Shown here: one piece after another, positions 63,650 to 64,000 of the stretch
How positions within the stretch are numbered: the first letter of the stretch is position 1
How the letters are laid out: each line of letters starts with the position of its first letter
Assembly: GCA_963974915.1 (NCBI GenBank)
Contig: CAXBES010000004.1
Coordinates: 1-64,000 of the forward strand
Length of the DNA: 64,000 nucleotides
Origin: CAXBES01 sp963974915
GTDB taxonomy: Bacteria; Bacteroidota; Bacteroidia; Flavobacteriales; Flavobacteriaceae
Direction: 5' to 3'
Notes under the pieces: model-generated
What the model saw: the letters and a program-made list of their open reading frames with translations, nothing else
What the model was told of the DNA's origin: nothing
The model's database searches: none
Position numbers and translations under genes: made by a program

Positions 63650-63657
63650 TACTTTTG
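63650..63657 (+). promoter_or_regulatory. Promoter of the DUF6503-like gene
   Basis: TACTTTTG matches TAnnTTTG 15 nt before the ATG at 63673. Confidence 0.5.
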
Positions 63658-63672
63658 TTACAAACTAAACGT

Positions 63673-64000
63673 ATGAAAATTTTATCTATTCTTTGCGCTA
63701 TTTTATTGGTAATATCATGTAAAAATGATTCGGAAACACTTTCTGCTCAGGACATTGTTGATAAATCTATTGCTGTAAGTTGTAATAATGGGTGCGACAA
63801 TGTGATAATTGAATTTGATTTCAGAAATAAAAAATACCGAAGCGAGCGTAAGGAAGGGAGTTTTATGTACGAGAGAATTACCAATGATTCATCCGGGATC
63901 ACGCTGGATAGATTGTCTAACGATGGTTTTGTACGTTTTATGAATGATTCAGTAGTCACTCTTTCAGATTCTTTAACTACGATCTATTCCAATAGTGTAA
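63673..64000 (+). CDS. DUF6503-like lipoprotein, truncated by the window edge
   Basis: An open frame of 109 codons that runs off the window. The protein starts MKILSILCAILLVISCKNDS, with a lipobox Cys at residue 16. It continues LSAQDIVDKSIAVSC, then FDFRNKKYRSERKEGSFMYER and DGFVRFMNDS. This fits the DUF6503 lipoproteins of Flavobacteriia, from memory sometimes mislabelled as aldolases. The usual SGG after the AVS is replaced by CNNGCD here. Function unknown. Confidence 0.75.
   Translation, partial: MKILSILCAILLVISCKNDSETLSAQDIVDKSIAVSCNNGCDNVIIEFDFRNKKYRSERKEGSFMYERITNDSSGITLDRLSNDGFVRFMNDSVVTLSDSLTTIYSNSV

Overview
The window comes from the chromosome of a marine-type Flavobacteriaceae (Bacteroidota) bacterium. 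The evidence is: TonB-dependent receptors with carboxypeptidase-like N-terminal domains; a DUF4249 partner lipoprotein; three secreted proteins with C-terminal type A type IX secretion (T9SS) sorting domains; a monomeric isocitrate dehydrogenase; the gene order dapA-bamD-rpoZ-coaBC-DUF4835-recN that is characteristic of the phylum; and many copies of the Bacteroidota -7 promoter motif TAnnTTTG. I could not identify the genus. Almost everything is housekeeping. I see no prophage, transposase, CRISPR array, tRNA gene or obvious genomic island.

Layout. Positions 1-~1030 are gene-free. They hold what I read as the last bases of a 5S rRNA and its terminator, then about three and a half tandem copies of a ~265-330 bp, hairpin-rich rRNA-operon tail. 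From 1035 to 15493 genes lie on the minus strand: DUF6095, murQ, a DUF4249/TonB receptor pair, icd, a secreted unknown, rplS, an RluA-type pseudouridine synthase, trmD, a TPR protein, a GNAT enzyme, a long-form GAPDH and an HtrA protease. A plus-strand block (15625-18944) holds dapF, a RimJ/L-like acetyltransferase, mltG and a lysozyme-fold protein. A mostly minus block (18952-26186) holds an RsmI-family methyltransferase, a PQQ-type sugar dehydrogenase with a T9SS tail, a low-molecular-weight phosphatase, dnaA, a YigZ protein, an EamA transporter and ribD, with a divergent thioesterase gene (plus strand) next to dnaA. From 26214 to 50667 everything is plus: GNAT, prmC, LOG-family protein, aquaporin, a 1111-aa secreted modular protein, ligA, the dapA-to-recN cluster, fabI, a 1090-aa secreted protein with an internal duplication, GT2, YbbR-like protein, coaE, and a histidine kinase/response regulator pair. 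From 50702 the strand is mostly minus: miaA, ion channel, exonuclease/GIY-YIG protein, YggS, DUF1015, 3-hydroxyacyl-CoA dehydrogenase, Gfo/Idh/MocA oxidoreductase, then pcm and a BASS transporter (plus), DUF5686, smpB and an M23 peptidase (minus), and a truncated DUF6503 lipoprotein at the right edge (plus).

The genes together cover cell-wall synthesis and recycling (murQ, dapA, dapF, mltG, M23), translation and RNA modification (rplS, trmD, RluA, prmC, miaA, smpB, RsmI-like), replication and repair (dnaA, ligA, recN, exonuclease/GIY-YIG), cofactors (ribD, coaBC, coaE), lipid synthesis (fabI) and envelope functions (bamD, TonB receptor, T9SS cargo).

Most notable observations: (1) the tandemly repeated rRNA-operon tail with stems conserved between copies; (2) six genes (dapF, ligA, bamD, GT2, histidine kinase, smpB) whose start codon lies only 4-5 nt after a TAnnTTTG -7 element, which predicts leaderless mRNAs; (3) an intrinsic terminator whose U-tract runs directly into the TonB-receptor start codon; (4) a perfect 13-bp inverted repeat beside the predicted icd promoter; (5) a tandem ~180-aa duplication in the 1090-aa T9SS cargo. 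No clearly novel multi-gene system was found.
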